Positions 47,433 to 48,151 of a stretch of 48,151 nucleotides of DNA are shown piece by piece. The stretch spans positions 1 through 48,151 of the forward strand of contig JAKFXQ010000006.1 in the NCBI GenBank assembly GCA_021731295.1, in the 5' to 3' direction. The notes beneath the pieces were generated by a model that did not search any database, was not told the origin of the DNA, and worked only from the letters and a program-made list of their open reading frames with translations. The first letter of the stretch is position 1; every line of letters begins with the position of its first letter. Position numbers and translations under genes: made by a program. This DNA comes from Patescibacteria group bacterium (GTDB lineage Bacteria > Patescibacteriota > Minisyncoccia > Phycocordibacterales > UBA2100).

Positions 47433-48151
47433 CTATTCCTTGTCTTCCAATAGTGGTTTTTCGAGCGAGAGCCCGTCTAGTCCGATGGACTCACCCGTTA
47501 TACGCAGTACGTCCTTGTCTATCTTGGCCAGCTCCCTCGTGCCCGCGTTATAGTGATTTACCGTTGTGGAAAGCGAGGTCCCGAGCTTTCGATTGAACTC
47601 CTCATACGCCTTAAGATGGCGTCCCAGAGCCTCGACATTCTTGGCAATATCCTTAGCAGTCTCCTCGATTTTGAAGGCCTTAAAGCCGTACAAGACAGAC
47701 TGCAGGTAGGCCGCAAAGGTAGTTGGAGACACTATGATGACCTTCTTCTCGTTGTAAGCGTAGTCAATGAGGTTTCTCGTGTTCACCTTTACAGACCCCA
47801 CTTCGTTAACGAGCAAGTCGTAGTAAATTGCCTCGGCCGGAATGTACATGAACGCAAACGGCAGAGTGCCATCTTTTGGCCGCACGTACTTCGCGCACTC
47901 GTCTATACGCATTTTCAGGTCGTTTTTGAAAAGCTTCTCGAGCTCTGCGCGCTGAGCGTCGTCTACCGCGTTAACCAACCTTTGGTAGTTATCTAGTGAG
48001 AACTTGGCGTCGATAGGTATGATGCCTTCCTTGGTTTCAATGACCGCGTCCACTGTCTCTCCGCCCGGAAACTCGTGCTGCATGCGGTAGCTCCCGGGCG
48101 GCAGAATATTCCCCAAGATGAGTTCGAGCGACGCCTCCCCTAAGTTTCCAC
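47433..48151 (-). CDS. rmuC: RmuC family protein, 5' end outside window
   Basis: The C-terminal 238 residues of RmuC; the reading frame is open to the window edge (GNLGEASLELIL precedes GNILPPGSYRMQHEF), so the N-terminal membrane helix and coiled coil lie outside. The nuclease-like core has VDAVIETKEGIIPIDAKFSLDNYQRL and the helical domain ends in STTVNHYNAGTRELAKID. The PD-(D/E)XK-like elements (Asp, then Asp-Ala-Lys) are present. RmuC limits DNA inversion at short repeats in E. coli; its activity is not well defined. Confidence 0.92.
   Translation of the reverse strand, partial: GNLGEASLELILGNILPPGSYRMQHEFPGGETVDAVIETKEGIIPIDAKFSLDNYQRLVNAVDDAQRAELEKLFKNDLKMRIDECAKYVRPKDGTLPFAFMYIPAEAIYYDLLVNEVGSVKVNTRNLIDYAYNEKKVIIVSPTTFAAYLQSVLYGFKAFKIEETAKDIAKNVEALGRHLKAYEEFNRKLGTSLSTTVNHYNAGTRELAKIDKDVLRITGESIGLDGLSLEKPLLEDKE

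Noticed and set aside
1-48151. tRNA genes, CRISPR arrays, insertion sequences, prophage
   Set aside because: No cloverleaf with a conserved T-arm in the gaps, no regular repeats, no transposase, integrase or phage structural genes apart from the J-like domain, which is on a membrane-anchored protein.

Overview
The window is 48 kb of a bacterial chromosome, about 53% G+C by eye, with 57 protein genes packed at high density. The gene content points to the Candidate Phyla Radiation (Patescibacteria), most likely a Parcubacteria-type lineage. The signs are stripped-down tRNA synthetases (AspRS without the GAD insertion, AlaRS without the C-terminal C-Ala domain), several protein families I know mainly from that group, and very short gene spacing. 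TGA is used as a normal stop codon, so this is not a UGA-recoding lineage such as Gracilibacteria or SR1. No tRNA, rRNA, CRISPR array, insertion sequence or prophage is visible.

Layout. 1-3.4 kb: small exported proteins of unknown function, a DnaQ-like exonuclease, a methyltransferase and a stomatin-like SPFH protein. 3.5-4.2 kb: a transglutaminase-like protein, convergent with the next block. 4.2-13.7 kb (minus strand): aspS, then scpA-scpB-dacA-mraY-ftsW-murG-gltX and an EnvC-like M23 peptidase, which links chromosome condensation to peptidoglycan synthesis and division. 13.8-16.2 kb (minus): rlmB, trpS, an ASCH-domain protein and a NUDIX hydrolase. 16.2-16.5 kb: a 330-bp gap that can fold into an elaborate RNA on the plus strand, followed by glmS and a hexapeptide-repeat protein. 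18.7-22.6 kb (minus): small membrane and exported proteins of unknown role, plus an unknown gene coupled to a sensor histidine kinase. 22.6-26.2 kb: dnaJ, dnaK, grpE. 26.3-30.2 kb: the alpha-type ribosomal operon infA-rpmJ-rpsM-rpsK-rpsD / rpoA-rplQ-rplM-rpsI. 30.3-32.8 kb: a PilM/FtsA-like protein paired with a membrane protein carrying a baseplate-J-like domain. 32.8-44.9 kb (minus): alaS, oligopeptidase B, a RecB/Cas4-like nuclease, an MgtC-like membrane protein, a DUF7282-like exported protein, an ATP-cone nuclease, mnmA, mltG, a large membrane protein related to CPR type IV secretion proteins, and a truncated sigma-like regulator. 45-48 kb: dnaB-recR (plus), rplU and the 3' part of rmuC (minus).

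The most interesting general feature is how genes are expressed. At least twenty start codons sit 6-9 nt downstream of a good -10 hexamer, often with an extended TGC just before it. Transcription would then begin on or within a few bases of the start codon, giving leaderless or nearly leaderless mRNAs. Full Shine-Dalgarno leaders are mostly confined to three small plus-strand orphan genes, each with its own downstream hairpin. Several genes also end inside a terminator-like hairpin whose loop or arm contains the stop codon. The best candidate for something undescribed is the structured RNA between rlmB and glmS.
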